64,000 bases of DNA from Parvibaculum sp963975745 (GCF_963975745.1 NZ_CAXBIB010000008.1:62001-126000); one strand, 5' to 3'. Positions 1 through 8,801 are shown, counted from the stretch's first letter. Program-made: numbers and translations. The notes: a model not told the origin generated them from the letters alone.

Positions 1-504
1 GCCATCGATACGCTGGCGCAAGGCCCGCAGATTCTGGTCGGTTCCAGCATGGGCGGCTGGGTGGCGCTGCTCGCGGCGCTGGCACGTCCGGCGCGGGTCA
101 AGGGGCTGGTCCTGATCGCGCCCGCGCCCGACTTCACGCAGGAATTGATGTGGGAGGGCTTTTCCGACGACATCAAATCGACGCTCGCACGCGACGGCAT
201 TTACCGCGCACCGTCCGAATACGACACGGAACCCTACGAAATCACCATGCGTCTGATCGAAGAGGGACGAAATCATCTGATCCTCGGCAAGCCGATCGTT
301 CTCGACATGCCGGTTCGGATCCTGCAGGGCATGAAGGATCCGGACGTGCCATGGCAGCATGCGATGCGTCTCGTCGAAGCGCTGACGAGCGCCGATGTGA
401 CGATCGGGTTGAGCAAGGAAGGCGATCACCGCCTGTCGACACCGGCCGACATCGCGCGGCTGCAACAGACGATCGAATCCCTGCTTGCCGAAATCGAAGC
501 CTAG
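1..504 (+). CDS. alpha/beta hydrolase, 5' end missing
   Basis: Reading frame 1 is open from the first base, so the gene begins before the window; 167 residues are visible. The nucleophile elbow GSSMGG (GxSxG) lies near the visible N-terminus. A probable acid follows in GMKDPDVPW and the catalytic His in EGDHRLS, giving a complete Ser-Asp-His triad in the normal order. The fold resembles the small ABHD10/serine-esterase group, which hydrolyses acyl esters or thioesters; the substrate is unknown. The stop codon shares the palindrome CTAG with the stop of the convergent gene on the other strand, so the two coding ends overlap by four bases. Confidence 0.85.
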   Translation, partial: AIDTLAQGPQILVGSSMGGWVALLAALARPARVKGLVLIAPAPDFTQELMWEGFSDDIKSTLARDGIYRAPSEYDTEPYEITMRLIEEGRNHLILGKPIVLDMPVRILQGMKDPDVPWQHAMRLVEALTSADVTIGLSKEGDHRLSTPADIARLQQTIESLLAEIEA

Positions 505-899
505 TCGATCTGCGGCAGCATGCGGTCGGCCTTCTCGAAATAGGCACGGGCAAATTTCAGCAACTGACCATCGCTGGGATGATCGACCGTTTCGACACCG
601 ACAACCTTTTCGGCCAGCGGCGCATGCTTCGCCTGCAGGCGCTTCAGGAAACCGAGCTTCGCATTGGCCGGGCCGACGATCAGGACTTCGCCGATTCCAT
701 CGAGCTTCGCCGCCACTTCGTCGAAATAGGTCATGTCTTCCGACTCGCGCCAGCTTGCGCGTCCGCCGAGCTTGCTGTGGCCACGGCTGGTCGAGTGTTT
801 CGGCGATATCGCCGTCGCATGGGCGTCATCCGCGTTGAAATCGAGGATGCGGGCTTCGTGATGGTCGATCCAGACGACGGCGTGGAAATGATGCGGCAT
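501..899 (-). CDS. small conserved protein, 'translational machinery protein' family
   Basis: 132 residues starting MPHHFHAVVWIDHHEARILDF. The upstream part of the open frame has no family-like sequence, so I start at the ATG at 899. The N-terminal HAVVWIDHxEARI strand and the C-terminal IVGPANAKLGFLKRL segment resemble the eRF1/host-attachment-like fold found in alphaproteobacterial proteins named 'translational machinery protein'. No catalytic role can be assigned. It sits alone between a convergent hydrolase and a co-oriented SDR gene 75 bp upstream of its start. Confidence 0.6.
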   Translation of the reverse strand: MPHHFHAVVWIDHHEARILDFNADDAHATAISPKHSTSRGHSKLGGRASWRESEDMTYFDEVAAKLDGIGEVLIVGPANAKLGFLKRLQAKHAPLAEKVVGVETVDHPSDGQLLKFARAYFEKADRMLPQID

Positions 900-973
900 A
901 AGGCCTCCCGTTCTTGTTCGGCTGACTATATAGCAGGACCGCGCGCCGTCGCCCTGCGGCACAATGGCTCCGC

Positions 974-1849
974 TCAGGGATATGCCAGAAGCGCCTTCAG
1001 CCCTTCGCGATAGGTCGGATATTTGAGCGTCACGCCCAGTTCGTCACGGATCAGACGGTTCGAGACCCGCTTCGAATCCGCATAGAAGCTGCGCGCCATC
1101 GGCGTCAGTTCGGCCTTGTCGAAGGGAATTTCGGGCGGCGGCGGGCGTCCGAGAAGTTCGGCCGCATAGGCGACGACATCCTGCGGCGGGGCAGGTGCGT
1201 CGTCGCAGACATTATAGGCGGCCCCCGGACGGGGCCTGTCGATCGAGGCCTCGAGCACGGCCGCGATGTCGTCGACATGAATACGGGAGAAGACCTGTCC
1301 CGGCTTGACGATGCGCCGGGCCGTGCCGTCGAGGATGCCGCGCAACGGGTTGCGGCCCGGTCCGTAAATGCCGGCAAGACGGAAGATGTGCAGCGGCGCG
1401 CCGGTGCGGGTGGCGAAGGCGCGCCATGCCGCTTCGGCTTCGAGGCGCCGGCGGCCGCGCCGCGTACCGGGCGCGAGCGGCGTGCTTTCGTCGACCCAGC
1501 CGCCGCTCCGGTCGCCATAGACGCCGGTGGTCGAGAGATAGCCCATCCATTCGAGCTGCGGGGCAATGCGGGCGATGTCGGCCGCATGCATCGCCAGAAC
1601 CGGATCGCCGTCCGCGCCCGGCGGCACCGACAGCAGCAGATGCGTCGTGCCGGCAAGTGCCGAGGCCGGATCGGCCAACGGATGGTCGCCGAAAATGAAG
1701 CAATCGATTCCCTCGGCGCGCAGACGCGCTGCCTTTTCCTCGTGCCGGCAGGTCCCCGCAATGGCGAAACCGCGCGCGGCGAGACGGCGGCCGAGCGCGG
1801 CAGCGCTGAAGCCGTAGCCAAAGCTGAAAAGGCGCGGGTGCAGGTTCAT
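974..1849 (-). CDS. SDR family NAD(P)-dependent oxidoreductase/epimerase (YeeZ-like)
   Basis: A 291-residue atypical SDR. The N-terminal Rossmann motif is the variant FSFGYGFSAAALG, and STTGVYGDRSG supplies the extended-SDR active-site region (Thr/Tyr). Substrate-domain segments such as FRLAGIYGPGRNP match NAD-dependent epimerase/dehydratases. Three in-frame ATGs exist at 1864, 1855 and 1849; I chose 1849 because AGGA lies five bases upstream and the protein then starts right at the Rossmann strand (MNLHPRLFSFGYG). The substrate is unknown. Confidence 0.75.
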   Translation of the reverse strand: MNLHPRLFSFGYGFSAAALGRRLAARGFAIAGTCRHEEKAARLRAEGIDCFIFGDHPLADPASALAGTTHLLLSVPPGADGDPVLAMHAADIARIAPQLEWMGYLSTTGVYGDRSGGWVDESTPLAPGTRRGRRRLEAEAAWRAFATRTGAPLHIFRLAGIYGPGRNPLRGILDGTARRIVKPGQVFSRIHVDDIAAVLEASIDRPRPGAAYNVCDDAPAPPQDVVAYAAELLGRPPPPEIPFDKAELTPMARSFYADSKRVSNRLIRDELGVTLKYPTYREGLKALLAYP

Positions 1850-1908
1850 CGCCATCCTGTCCATGGTTTCACTTGCCAGATTGTACAGCCTGAACGAGGC
1901 TGGCGCGC

Positions 1909-2652
1909 ATGAAAGCGTTTGTCCTGCCGATTTTCCTTCTGGCCGCCCTGCTCGCCGCCCCGCCCGCCCGGGCCGAGGCCACCTACGAGAGCTGCGCCGC
2001 GCTGGCCGAGCGCGACCCCGAGGCGGCGCTCAACATGGCGCAAACGCTCAAGCTTCGCCGCGGCGAGGACGAAGCCGCCGGGATGCATTGCGAGGCGCTG
2101 GCGCTTGTCGCGGCGGGACGGCCGGCCGATGCGGCGCCGGTGTTCTATGAGCTTGCCGAGCGGATGGTGCAGGCGGCCGACGAACTCCGCGCGCCGGTCT
2201 ATGCGCAGGCCGGCGATGCCTGGGCGCTGGCCGGCCAGCCGGCACAGGCGCGGCGCGCCTATGACCAGGCGATCGCCCGCATGCCCGACGCGGCGCCCTA
2301 CCGGCTCGGGCGGGCGCGGATGCAGGCGCTGGAGGAAGACTGGGAGGGCACGCGCGACGACGCCGCCGAGGCGCTGGCGCTCGATCCCTGGCTGATCGAG
2401 GCGATGCTGCTGCGGGCGGCCGCCAACCGCGTCCTGGGCTTTCCGCAGGCCGCCCTGGTCGATGCCAACAAGGCGGTCGAGGCGCGGCCGCATGATCTCG
2501 AGGCGCTGGTCGAACGCGGCCGCGTGCATCTGGCGCTGGGCGACCGCCGATCGGCCTGGGCCGACTGGCAAAGCGCGCTCGACTATGCGGCCGCCACCGG
2601 ACGCACGGATCACCCCGCCGCCGCGGCCGCGCGGCAATATCTCAGCCGCTGA
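1909..2652 (+). CDS. periplasmic tetratricopeptide-repeat protein
   Basis: 247 residues with a clear signal peptide (MKAFVLPIFLLAALLAAPPARAEA, cleavage probably after ARA). The rest is alanine-rich paired helices with TPR signatures, for example WALAGQPAQARRAYDQAIA and VLGFPQAALVDANKAVEA. It is likely a secreted scaffold for protein interactions; no enzymatic domain is visible. GAGG sits nine bases before the ATG. It diverges from the SDR gene and its 3' end overlaps the 3' end of queG by 11 bp. Confidence 0.75.
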   Translation: MKAFVLPIFLLAALLAAPPARAEATYESCAALAERDPEAALNMAQTLKLRRGEDEAAGMHCEALALVAAGRPADAAPVFYELAERMVQAADELRAPVYAQAGDAWALAGQPAQARRAYDQAIARMPDAAPYRLGRARMQALEEDWEGTRDDAAEALALDPWLIEAMLLRAAANRVLGFPQAALVDANKAVEARPHDLEALVERGRVHLALGDRRSAWADWQSALDYAAATGRTDHPAAAAARQYLSR

Positions 2653-3793
2653 CGCGCCGCCATTCGGCACGCACATCTTCATCCGACTCCCTCTCGAGCG
2701 CAGCGGCAGCGCCCTGGCGCAATTCCTCGTCTGCGCCCAGTTCGGCCAGTGCCCAGACCGCCATGCCGCGCACCAGCGGCGAGGCGTCGGCCAGCAGCGG
2801 CCGGACGATAGCGGCAAGCGCGGCATCGCCTGTATTGCCGATGGCGATCAGCACATTGCGGATGAAGCGGTCGCGGCCGATACGCTTGACCGGCGAGCCG
2901 GAAAAGCGGGCGCGAAAGCCGGCATCGTCGAGCCGCGCCAGTTCCGCCAGCAGCGGCGCCCGCAGATCGTCGCGGGCGACGAAGGCGGCCTCGCGTGCCG
3001 ATTGCGCGAACTTGTTCCAGGGGCAGACGGCCAGACAATCGTCGCAGCCATAGATGCGATTGCCCATGGGTTTGCGGAATTCGAGTGCGATCGGGCCCTT
3101 GTGCTCGATGGTCAGATAGGAAATGCAGCGCCGCGCATCGAGCTGGTAGGGCGCCGGAAACGCCTTTGTCGGACAGATGTCGAGACAGCGGCGGCAGTCG
3201 CCGCAACGGTCGTCGTGGCGCGCATCGGGCGCGAATTCGAGCGTGGTCAAGATCGCCCCGAGAAAGAACCACGAACCGAGCCGGCGCGAGACCAGATTGG
3301 TGTGCTTGCCCTGCCAGCCGAGACCGGCGGCCTCAGCCAGCGGCTTTTCCATCACTGGCGCGGTATCGACAAAGACCTTCACCTCCGCGCCGCTGGTTTC
3401 GGCCAGCCAGCGCGCCACCATCTTCAGACGTTTCTTGACGAGGTCGTGATAGTCGCGATTGCGCGCATAGACCGAGATCGCCGCGCGGTCGCGCCGCGCG
3501 AGCAGTTCGAGCGGGTCGCTGTCCGGCCCGTAGGTCATGGCCAGCATGATGACCGATTTCGCCGCCGGCCAGAGTGTCAGCGGATCGGCGCGGCGCGCGG
3601 CGGTCGCCGCCATCCAGCCCATGTCGCCCTGGCGCCCTTGCGCGAGCCAGGCCGACAGGCGCGCCGGCAGATCGGGACGCGCATCGGCCCGCGCGATCCC
3701 GGCATCGTCGAAACCCGCTTCCTTCGCGCGCCGGAAAAGTTCGGCACGCAATCCGTCGAGCTCGGTCGCGGCGTCAGAAGTCGAGATTGGCAT
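2642..3793 (-). CDS. queG: epoxyqueuosine reductase
   Basis: Catalyses the last step of queuosine synthesis, reducing epoxyqueuosine in tRNA with a cobalamin and iron-sulfur enzyme in the cytosol. The 383-residue protein contains both [4Fe-4S] ferredoxin motifs (CGDCRRCLDICP and CDDCLAVCPWNKF), the conserved VDTAPVMEKPLAEAAGLGW segment with the catalytic Asp, and a C-terminal HEAT-like helical tail (RNVLIAIGNTGD onwards). I start at the ATG at 3793 (MPISTSDAATELD), which overlaps the upstream GST by 20 bp. The longer open frame upstream is only the shadow of that GST. Confidence 0.93.
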   Translation of the reverse strand: MPISTSDAATELDGLRAELFRRAKEAGFDDAGIARADARPDLPARLSAWLAQGRQGDMGWMAATAARRADPLTLWPAAKSVIMLAMTYGPDSDPLELLARRDRAAISVYARNRDYHDLVKKRLKMVARWLAETSGAEVKVFVDTAPVMEKPLAEAAGLGWQGKHTNLVSRRLGSWFFLGAILTTLEFAPDARHDDRCGDCRRCLDICPTKAFPAPYQLDARRCISYLTIEHKGPIALEFRKPMGNRIYGCDDCLAVCPWNKFAQSAREAAFVARDDLRAPLLAELARLDDAGFRARFSGSPVKRIGRDRFIRNVLIAIGNTGDAALAAIVRPLLADASPLVRGMAVWALAELGADEELRQGAAAALERESDEDVRAEWRRVSG

Positions 3794-4454
3794 AGAGCTT
3801 GGGCGGCGGCATGCCGGGAATGTGGTCGGCCAGAATCTGGCGGAAGCCGGGGCGCGACTTGATGCGGACATACCAGTCCTTGGCGCCCTGGTACTGGCTC
3901 CAGGGCACGTCGCCGACATAATCAAGACAGGACAGATGTGCCGCCGCCGTCAGATCGGCCAGCGTCATCGCCTCGCCGGCCAGCCAGCTGCGCGTTTCCA
4001 TCAGGTAGCAGATATAGTCGAGGTGATAGCGCAGATTGTGAAGTGCGGCGCGCACCACCGGCATCTCCGGCGCCCCGCCGCCTTCCGCTGCGCTCAGAAA
4101 CCGCCGCGTCACCTTTTCGAACAGCAATCCGTCGCTGACCTCCATGGCAAATTTCCGGTCGAACCAGTCGACCAGGCGGCGCGTCTCGGCGCGCTCGCGC
4201 GGGTTTCCCGGCAACAACGCGACGTCGGAAGCGGTCTCTTCGAGATATTCGGCAATCGCGGTCGCGCCGCAGATCGGCTCGCCCTCGTCTTCGACCATCA
4301 CCGGCACTTCGCCGGCCGGATTGAGGGCCAGGAATTCGTGCCGCCGCTCCCAGTCGCGCTCCTCGACCAGCTCGAAAGGCAGGCCCTTTTCGGCCAGCAC
4401 CAGACGCACCTTGCGGCAGGCGGGCGAAATCGGAAGATGATAAAGCTGGCGCAT
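3774..4454 (-). CDS. glutathione S-transferase family protein
   Basis: 226 residues with an N-terminal thioredoxin-like domain (MRQLYHLPISPACRKVRLVL; Ser-Pro-x-Cys in the active-site position), the conserved cis-Pro region NPAGEVPVMVED and the glutathione-binding segment ATAIAEYLEE. A helical C-terminal domain with LADLTAAAHLSCLDYVGDVPW follows. This is a beta/omega-like GST that would use glutathione for conjugation or redox reactions; the substrate is unknown. It overlaps queG downstream, so the two are probably co-transcribed. Confidence 0.88.
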   Translation of the reverse strand: MRQLYHLPISPACRKVRLVLAEKGLPFELVEERDWERRHEFLALNPAGEVPVMVEDEGEPICGATAIAEYLEETASDVALLPGNPRERAETRRLVDWFDRKFAMEVSDGLLFEKVTRRFLSAAEGGGAPEMPVVRAALHNLRYHLDYICYLMETRSWLAGEAMTLADLTAAAHLSCLDYVGDVPWSQYQGAKDWYVRIKSRPGFRQILADHIPGMPPPKLYANLDF

Positions 4455-4498
4455 CGGTCCTTTTATTCTTCACTCGGCGTTGCGCGGAGAGCCTGGGC

Positions 4499-5506
4499 TC
4501 AGCTTGCGTTGGCGCGCTCGAACTGCCCGGTGCGGCGGAAGCGATAGAGATAGGTCGGCAGCACGGCGGCAAGTGCCGTCGGCGCGATGCCGAGACCTTC
4601 GAGCGTGCAGCCCTCGGCCTTCGCCGCATCGCTCGCCACATTGTCGAGCGCGAGAAGGCGCAGCTGGTCGAGGGTCAGCAGCGGATGGGGCAGCAATTGC
4701 AGGACGGCCGCCTGAACACGCGCCAGCGCGAACGGCACCGGCACCAGCAGCCGCGACCGGCCGGTTTCATGCAGCACGATTTCCATCAGTTCACGGAAGG
4801 TCAGCACCTCCGGTCCGCCAAGCTCATAGGTGCGACCGGCCGCGTCGCCGCGCTCGAGCACGCGCACAACCGCCTCGGCGACATCCTTGACATAGACCGG
4901 CTGGAAGCGCGTCGCGCCGCCGCCGATCAGCGGCAGGATCGGCGAGAGCCGCGCCATGCCGGCGAAGCGATTGAAGAAGTCGTCTTCCGGACCGAACACG
5001 ATCGAGGGCCGCAGCACGACGGCACCCGCAATCACCGCGCGCACGGCGGCCTCGCCTTCGGCCTTCGAACGGGCATAGGTGGAGGGGCTGTCGGGATCGG
5101 CACCGATGGCCGACATCTGGACGAAGCTGGCAATGCCGGCCGCCGCCGCGGCGCGGGCGACGCGATCGGCGCCTTCGGCCTGCACGGCGGCGAATTTCTG
5201 CTTGCCGCTTTCATGCAGAATGCCGACCAGATTGACGACCGCATCGGCGCCTTCGACCGCGGCGGCCACCGAGGCATCGTCGCGGATATTGGCCTGCACC
5301 GGCTCGACCTGACCGACCACGCCCATCGGGCGCAGGAACTGGGCATTGTTGGGCTGGCGTACCGCCACGCGCAGGCGATAGCCGCGCCGGGCCAGCGCCT
5401 GCACCGTATGACGGCCGACAAAGCCCGAACCGCCGAATACCGTGATGGTGGCGCCCGGCCCCGGATTCGCCCTGCTGGTCGTCTCGCCCGTCCCGTCTGC
5501 GCTCAT
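4499..5506 (-). CDS. complex I NDUFA9-like NAD(P)H-binding protein
   Basis: A 335-residue atypical SDR with an N-terminal Rossmann motif ITVFGGSGFVGRHTVQALARRG and the family pattern VNLVGILHESGKQKF, SAIGADPDSPSTYARSKAEGE and LRPSIVFGPEDDFFNRFA. Alphaproteobacteria and mitochondria share this family, named after the NDUFA9 accessory subunit of complex I; its bacterial role is assigned only by homology. The YARSK motif keeps the SDR Tyr-x-x-x-Lys. It is the first gene of a minus-strand group leading into the GST and queG, with a 44-bp gap to the GST. Confidence 0.88.
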   Translation of the reverse strand: MSADGTGETTSRANPGPGATITVFGGSGFVGRHTVQALARRGYRLRVAVRQPNNAQFLRPMGVVGQVEPVQANIRDDASVAAAVEGADAVVNLVGILHESGKQKFAAVQAEGADRVARAAAAAGIASFVQMSAIGADPDSPSTYARSKAEGEAAVRAVIAGAVVLRPSIVFGPEDDFFNRFAGMARLSPILPLIGGGATRFQPVYVKDVAEAVVRVLERGDAAGRTYELGGPEVLTFRELMEIVLHETGRSRLLVPVPFALARVQAAVLQLLPHPLLTLDQLRLLALDNVASDAAKAEGCTLEGLGIAPTALAAVLPTYLYRFRRTGQFERANAS

Positions 5507-5663
5507 TCTTGCCTCTCACATCGTCTGCCGGCAGCCCGGCAAGCCTCTTGCCGGCCGGTCACCGCGCCGGCCGCTCCCTAGATAACCCATCGGCGGCGCG
5601 CGGCAAAGAGCGGGACGGGCGGCGAAAGATGCAAGATCGCCACGCCGCAACGGGTCTCCTCCA

Positions 5664-5690
5664 TTGACATTGTCAGAGCCCCTATTTAAG
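5664..5690 (+). promoter_or_regulatory. probable promoter of tRNA-Leu
   Basis: A perfect -35 hexamer TTGACA (5664-5669) is followed after 15 bp by TTTAAG (5685-5690), a 4/6 match to -10, placed 14 bp before the tRNA. The spacing is short, so the exact -10 is uncertain. The small GC-poor stretch CCTATTTAAG stands out locally. Confidence 0.5.
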
Positions 5691-5703
5691 CAACGCAGCA
5701 AGT

Positions 5704-5790
5704 GCCCAGGTGGCGGAATTGGTAGACGCACCAGCTTCAGGTGCTGGCGCTCGCAAGGGCGTGGAAGTTCGAGTCTTCTCCTGGGCACCA
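5704..5790 (+). tRNA. tRNA-Leu (anticodon CAG)
   Basis: An 87-nt class II tRNA. Acceptor strands GCCCAGG and CCTGGGC pair perfectly, followed by discriminator A and an encoded CCA (5788-5790). The D-arm contains TGGCGGAATTGGTAGACGC. The anticodon stem CCAGC/GCTGG holds loop TTCAGGT with anticodon CAG at 5738-5740, which reads CUG, the major Leu codon in this GC-rich DNA. A long variable arm and the T-loop GTTCGAGTC are present. Confidence 0.97.
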
Positions 5791-5868
5791 TTCCTTTCAG
5801 GCGGCGGCAACCGGTTTCCTGACCGGATCGCCCGCTGCCCGCCCTTCGGGGCCAAGCGGAGCCAGTAC

Positions 5869-6480
5869 ATGGCGGTCACGCTGCACAAGGGCGATCTGCC
5901 GGACGGCCTGGCCTTCGGCAGCAGCGTCGCCGTCGACACCGAGACGATGGGCCTCAATCCCGCGCGCGACCCGCTCTGCGTCGTGCAGCTGTCGGCGGGT
6001 GACGGCAACGCCCATATCGTCCAGCTCGATCGCGGCACCTATCGCGCACCCAATCTGCGGGCGCTGATGGGCGATGCGTCGGTCCTGAAGATTTTCCATT
6101 TTGCCCGCTTCGACGTTGCGACGATCCAGCGCCATCTCGGCGTCGTCACCGCGCCGGTCTATTGCACCAAAATCGCCTCGAAGCTGGTGCGCACCTATAC
6201 CGACCGGCACGGGCTGAAGGATCTGGCGCGCGAACTGGTCAATGTCGACATGTCGAAGCAGCAGCAAAGCTCCGACTGGGGCGCCGAAACGCTCAGCGAG
6301 GCGCAACTGGCCTATGCCGCCTCCGATGTTCTCCACCTGCACGAAATCAAGACCATCCTCGACGACATGCTGGCCCGCGAAGGCCGCACGGAGCTCGCCA
6401 AGGCCTGCTTTGCCTTCCTTCCGGTCCGTGCCGCGCTCGATCTCGCGGGCTGGCCCGAAGAGGATATTTTCGCGCATTGA
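5869..6480 (+). CDS. rnd: ribonuclease D (short alphaproteobacterial form)
   Basis: A 203-residue 3'-5' exoribonuclease acting on tRNA 3' ends. The DEDDy exonuclease residues are visible: D23 and E25 in AVDTETMG, Asp in FHFARFDV, and Tyr/Asp in LAYAASDVLHL. Unlike the roughly 375-residue E. coli enzyme it lacks HRDC domains and is just the nuclease domain, as is usual in alphaproteobacteria. I use the ATG at 5869; the open frame upstream runs back through the tRNA gene. Its position 78 bp behind tRNA-Leu fits a tRNA-processing role. Confidence 0.92.
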   Translation: MAVTLHKGDLPDGLAFGSSVAVDTETMGLNPARDPLCVVQLSAGDGNAHIVQLDRGTYRAPNLRALMGDASVLKIFHFARFDVATIQRHLGVVTAPVYCTKIASKLVRTYTDRHGLKDLARELVNVDMSKQQQSSDWGAETLSEAQLAYAASDVLHLHEIKTILDDMLAREGRTELAKACFAFLPVRAALDLAGWPEEDIFAH

Positions 6481-6598
6481 TCCGGCAACGGCCCGCAGGA
6501 ACGGCACGTCCGCACCCTTCGTTGACGCTGTGCGGCGCTGACGCGCATACTTGCAACCCGGCGGGGCTTCGGGCTCGGGCGATGTGGAGCAGATACGT

Positions 6599-7315
6599 AT
6601 GAGCCAGGGGTCCGGCGAGACCGAGACCGGCGAAGGAGCGACCCGGTTGCGGCCGGCGCGCGCCGCGGGCGCCTATCCGCGGCCGCGCGGTCCGGCGCGG
6701 CCGCAAAGCCGCTACAGCTATTTCGTGACGCTGATGAAGGTGGCCCTGCCGCTCGGCGCGATCGCGCTGCTGGCGGTCATCCTCTCCTATTCGGGTGTCT
6801 TCGAGAGCGACGACCGGCTCGATGTCGCCTTTCGCGAAATCGAGACGCGGCCGGACGACCTTCGGATGGTCAGTCCGCGCATTGCCGGCGTGACGCGCGA
6901 GGGTCGTCCCTATGTCATCAGCGCCGACAATGCGACGCAGGACGCCAACCGGCCCAATTTCGTGGTGCTGGAGAATATCAGCGCCGAAATGAAGCGCGAC
7001 GAGGCCGCTGGCATGGAAAGCGAATGGATCACGCTGACGGCAGCGGGCGGACTTCTCGACTCCGAAAGCCAGACGCTCGAACTGACAGAAACGATCGACA
7101 TCGCCACGGCGCAGGGCTACGCCTTTCATGGCAGCCGGGCCACCGTCGATTTCGAGGCGGGCACCGTGACCAGCGACCACGAAGTCACGGGCGAAGGCCC
7201 GCTTGGCACCTTGCGTGCCGACCGCATGACGGCCGATCATACGGGGCGTGTCATGCGCTTCGAGGGCCGGGTGAAATTGCTGATCCATCCCGATCGGCCG
7301 AGCGAGGGGGACTGA
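6599..7315 (+). CDS. lptC: LPS export protein LptC
   Basis: 238-residue bitopic inner-membrane protein that links the LptB2FG transporter to periplasmic LptA in lipopolysaccharide export. After a basic, proline/arginine-rich cytoplasmic N-terminus (about 40 residues) a membrane segment VTLMKVALPLGAIALLAVIL is followed by the LptC/OstA-like beta-jellyroll, including ITLTAAGGLLDSESQTLEL. The ATG at 6599 (MSQGSGETE) is preferred over an upstream TTG. The stop TGA is one base from the lptA start, indicating translational coupling. Confidence 0.9.
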   Translation: MSQGSGETETGEGATRLRPARAAGAYPRPRGPARPQSRYSYFVTLMKVALPLGAIALLAVILSYSGVFESDDRLDVAFREIETRPDDLRMVSPRIAGVTREGRPYVISADNATQDANRPNFVVLENISAEMKRDEAAGMESEWITLTAAGGLLDSESQTLELTETIDIATAQGYAFHGSRATVDFEAGTVTSDHEVTGEGPLGTLRADRMTADHTGRVMRFEGRVKLLIHPDRPSEGD

Positions 7316-7316
7316 C

Positions 7317-7895
7317 ATGAGGGCGAGGACTGGGGGGATGAAGGCTGCCGCAGGGCGGCGGGCGGCGCTTGCCGGGCTTGCGCTGCTGGTCGCCATGGGG
7401 CTCGGCAGCGCGCCGGCAGCGGCGCAATCGTCGGGTCTGGTCGGCGGCGGGTTCGCCAATGATCCCAAACAGCCGATCGAAATCGAGGCCGATGCGCTCG
7501 AAGTCGAGGATGCCAGACAAAGCGCCACTTTCACCGGCAATGTGCTGGTGACACAGGGCGAGGTCCGGATGCGGGCCGACCGGCTGGTGGTCTTCTACGC
7601 CTCGAGCCGGGCCGGCGGCGGTTCGGGCATCGAACGTATCCGCGCGACCGGCAAGGTCCATATGACAGCGCCCGACGACCAGTCGGCCAGCGGCGATTGG
7701 GCCGATTACAAGGTCGAAAGCCGGCAGATCGAGATGGGGGACAACGTCCTGCTGCGCCAGGGCGAAAACGTTATCCGCGGCGCGCGACTCCATGTCGATC
7801 TCGACAGCGGCAAGGCCCGCGTGGCCGGTGGCACCCCGTCCGAAACTGGCGGAACGGGCCGGGTTCGCGGGCTGTTTCACCCCGGCGGAGACTGA
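7317..7895 (+). CDS. lptA: LPS transport periplasmic protein LptA
   Basis: 192 residues with a signal peptide (RAALAGLALLVAMGLGSAPAAAQ) followed by the OstA/LptA domain: PIEIEADALEVEDARQSATF, GNVLVTQGEVRMRADRLVVFY and RQGENVIRGARLHVDL. LptA oligomers form the periplasmic bridge that carries LPS to the outer membrane. The gene follows lptC with one base between stop and start, and a 94-bp structured gap separates it from lptB. Confidence 0.92.
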   Translation: MRARTGGMKAAAGRRAALAGLALLVAMGLGSAPAAAQSSGLVGGGFANDPKQPIEIEADALEVEDARQSATFTGNVLVTQGEVRMRADRLVVFYASSRAGGGSGIERIRATGKVHMTAPDDQSASGDWADYKVESRQIEMGDNVLLRQGENVIRGARLHVDLDSGKARVAGGTPSETGGTGRVRGLFHPGGD

Positions 7896-7916
7896 TACCG
7901 GGCCGAAAGGGCTTGG

Positions 7917-7981
7917 TTAATCGCTTCACTTCATACAATTTTAATGCCAAGTACCGTTTGATGGCATCGATTAATGAAGTG
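7917..7981 (+). promoter_or_regulatory. crossing inverted repeats before lptB
   Basis: This AT-rich stretch holds three inverted repeats. TTAATCG (7917-7923) pairs with CGATTAA (7968-7974). CACTTCAT (7927-7934) pairs with ATGAAGTG (7974-7981). ATGCCA (7944-7949) pairs with TGGCAT (7962-7967) inside them. The first two pairings cross, so they cannot form together as simple nested hairpins. The last arm abuts the GGGGA ribosome-binding site of lptB, so the element could be a translational switch or a protein operator. Function is inferred only. Confidence 0.5.
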
Positions 7982-7989
7982 GGGACCCT

Positions 7990-8781
7990 ATGACGGGTGA
8001 AACGGGGCTGGGCAAAGAGGCGGGGGGCGCAGACGCGCGTCCGCTTCTGGTCGCCGACAATCCGGGGCTTTCTGTCGAGAAGATCGGCAAGAGCTTCAAG
8101 GGGCGGCCGGTCGTGCGCAGCGTCAGCTTCCATGTCCAGCGCGGCGAGGCCGTCGGCCTTCTGGGCCCCAACGGCGCCGGCAAGACGACCGTCTTCTACA
8201 TGATCACCGGTCTTATTCAGCCGGATTATGGCACGATCCTGCTCGACGGGCAGGACGTGACCAATCTGCCGATGTATCGCCGCGCGCGGCGCGGGGTCGG
8301 CTATCTGCCGCAGGAAGCCTCGATCTTTCGCGGCATGACCGTCGAGCAGAACATCCGCGCGGTGCTTGAGGTGGTCGAACCCGACCGCGACCGGCGCGAG
8401 GCCGAACTCGACGACCTGCTGGCCGAATTCTCGATCACGCATCTCCGTCGCACGCCGTCCATTGCGCTTTCGGGCGGCGAGCGGCGGCGCGTCGAGATCG
8501 CCCGGGCGCTGGCCACGCAGCCCTCCTTCATGCTGCTCGACGAGCCCTTTGCCGGCATTGATCCGATCGCCATCGGCGATATTCGCGATCTCGTCGCGCA
8601 TCTCAAGGATCGCGGCATCGGCGTGCTGATCACCGACCACAATGTTCGCGAGACGCTGGAACTCATCGACCATGCCGTCATCATTCATGACGGCGCGGTG
8701 CTCATGGAGGGCGAACCTTCCGCCATCGTGGGCAACGAGGATGTGCGCCGGCTCTATCTCGGCGAGCGGTTCAGTCTGTAG
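7990..8781 (+). CDS. lptB: LPS export ABC transporter ATP-binding protein LptB
   Basis: 263-residue cytoplasmic ATPase that powers LPS extraction by LptB2FG. Visible motifs: Walker A GPNGAGKTT, Q-loop YLPQEASIF, signature LSGGERRRVEIA, Walker B FMLLDEPFAGIDP, and H-loop TDHNVRET. There is an N-terminal extension of about 25 residues before the ABC core. GGGGA lies six bases before the ATG at 7990. The gene is followed after 20 bp by rpoN, the usual alphaproteobacterial order. Confidence 0.95.
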   Translation: MTGETGLGKEAGGADARPLLVADNPGLSVEKIGKSFKGRPVVRSVSFHVQRGEAVGLLGPNGAGKTTVFYMITGLIQPDYGTILLDGQDVTNLPMYRRARRGVGYLPQEASIFRGMTVEQNIRAVLEVVEPDRDRREAELDDLLAEFSITHLRRTPSIALSGGERRRVEIARALATQPSFMLLDEPFAGIDPIAIGDIRDLVAHLKDRGIGVLITDHNVRETLELIDHAVIIHDGAVLMEGEPSAIVGNEDVRRLYLGERFSL

Positions 8782-8801
8782 GCGGGGAGGCGGCACGGAT
8801 C

